From: CAIVVT01 sp963757265
Lineage (GTDB): Bacteria > Acidobacteriota > Terriglobia > Bryobacterales > Bryobacteraceae
DNA length: 64,000 bases
Reading direction: 5' to 3'
NCBI GenBank assembly: GCA_963757265.1
Contig: CAVWRA010000006.1
Coordinates: 2,542,001-2,606,000 of the forward strand
Positions 63,324 to 64,000 of the stretch are shown here, piece after piece. The translations under genes were made by a program, and so were the position numbers. Positions within the stretch are counted from its first letter, which is position 1, and each line of letters opens with the position of its first letter. The notes beneath the pieces are model-generated. The model was not told the DNA's origin and did not search any database. It saw only the letters and a list, made by a program, of their open reading frames with translations.

Positions 63324-64000
63324 ATGCAGATCGCTCTGTGCCAGATCGACAACACCGTCGGGGATCTGGCCGGCAACGTCCAGCGCATCGCCGCTTCGGC
63401 TCGCGCGGCCTCGGCCCGCGGCGCGGAGCTGGCCGTTTTCCCCGAACTCGCGCTCACCGGCTACCCGCCGCGCGATCTGGTCGAAAAGCCTTCCTTCCTC
63501 GAACGCACCTCAACCGCGCTCGACGATCTCGCCGCCGCCACGCGCGACCTCCCGCTGGGCCTCATCAGTGGTTACGTCGGCCGCGCCCCCGAGGGTTCCC
63601 CGCACCGCGCCACCAATTCAGCCGCCCTCATCAGTGGCGGCCGGATCTGTTTCCGCCAGACCAAAATCCTGCTGCCCACCTACGACGTCTTCGACGAGTC
63701 GCGCAACTTCCAGCCCGCCTCCAGCCAGGAGATCTGCCACTTCCGCGGCCGCCGCATCGCGCTCTCCATCTGTGAGGACGCCTGGAACGACAAACAGTTC
63801 TGGGAGCGCCCGCTCTACACCCGCGACCCCGTCGCCGACCTCGCCCGCCAGGGCGCCGATCTGCTCATCGTCATCAACGGCTCGCCCTATCACCTCGGCA
63901 AACGCGCCCTCCGCCGCGACGTCTTTCGCGCCGTGGCGCTGCACCACCGCCTGCCGCTGGTCTACGTCAACATGACCGGCGGCAACGACCAGCTGGTCTT
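63324..64000 (+). CDS. nadE: Glutamine-dependent NAD+ synthetase, N-terminal part (partial)
   Basis: The frame opens at ATG 63324 and runs off the right edge after 225 residues. It is the nitrilase-type glutaminase domain: Glu41 in VFPELALTGYPPRDL, Lys114 in RQTKILLPTYDVFDE, and Cys150 in LSICEDAWND form the catalytic triad. This arrangement with this loop (YPPRDL) is that of NadE proteins fusing glutaminase and synthetase. The synthetase part lies outside. A TACAAT box precedes the start by about 15 bases. Confidence 0.9.
   Translation, partial: MQIALCQIDNTVGDLAGNVQRIAASARAASARGAELAVFPELALTGYPPRDLVEKPSFLERTSTALDDLAAATRDLPLGLISGYVGRAPEGSPHRATNSAALISGGRICFRQTKILLPTYDVFDESRNFQPASSQEICHFRGRRIALSICEDAWNDKQFWERPLYTRDPVADLARQGADLLIVINGSPYHLGKRALRRDVFRAVALHHRLPLVYVNMTGGNDQLV

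Noticed and set aside
1..64000. tRNA genes, rRNA operons or CRISPR arrays
   Set aside because: No GGTTCGANTC-type T-loops with matching arms, no rRNA blocks and no evenly spaced direct repeats were noticed; a covariance search would be needed to exclude tRNAs fully.

Overview
This 64 kb, GC-rich window carries about 50 protein genes. Gene style suggests an acidobacterium, probably of the Solibacter/Bryobacter group. The reasons are LPS export genes in a GC-rich genome, many secreted glycosidase-like proteins, a large type I polyketide/lipid synthase, many start codons close behind TAnAAT -10 boxes, and short inverted-repeat elements between genes. This taxonomic call is an inference; no rRNA gene, tRNA gene or CRISPR array was seen.

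Layout. (1) 1-10.8 kb: the tail of an unknown gene, then a translationally coupled + strand operon: GNAT-like protein, a 2561-residue synthase (two nitronate-monooxygenase/PfaD-like barrels, KS, AT, ACP, KR, phosphopantetheinyl transferase), a separate ACP and a sulfotransferase. (2) 11-15 kb, facing it on the - strand: five overlapping genes for a PqqD-like protein, an HprK-related kinase, two family 2 glycosyltransferases and a nucleotidyltransferase. (3) 15-25 kb: carbohydrate and membrane genes (GH123-like, patatin, an SPFH/flotillin-type gene broken by many single-base indels, PilZ, UxuA-like, a frameshifted GH20). (4) 25-29.5 kb: GNAT, epimerase plus DapA-like pair, O-methyltransferase. 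(5) 29.6-39 kb: a - strand operon of secreted TldD, a motif-less TldE-like partner, a fused LptF-LptG permease and an AddB-like nuclease, with a LuxR-type regulator downstream of it. (6) 39-45.3 kb: CCA-adding enzyme and XerD coupled, small conserved genes, a second patatin, threonine synthase. (7) 45.3-46.8 kb: a 1.4 kb stretch without a convincing protein gene that holds a small structured transcription unit on the - strand. (8) 46.8-64 kb: MFS transporter, ribosomal protein L31, ECF sigma/anti-sigma/CpxP-like operon, PcrA helicase, APC permease, secreted methyltransferase, SpoIIE-like protein, QueF, PHP phosphatase, AI-2E-type permease, a deacetylase lacking its metal histidines, MATE exporter and the start of NAD synthetase.

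How the parts may work together. The first operon has what is needed to build, carry and sulfate (or release by sulfation) a lipid or polyketide chain, but no dehydratase is visible, so reduction by the PfaD-like barrels would need one in trans. The facing five-gene block has the composition of peptide- or glycan-tailoring cassettes. Five recognisable copies and one decayed copy of an about 80-220 bp element with 17 bp terminal inverted repeats sit between genes across the whole window.

Best candidates for something undescribed: the synthase operon, the small - strand RNA at 46178-46412 whose leader matches the 16S anti-Shine-Dalgarno end over 18 bases, the PqqD/HprK cassette, and the dispersed element.
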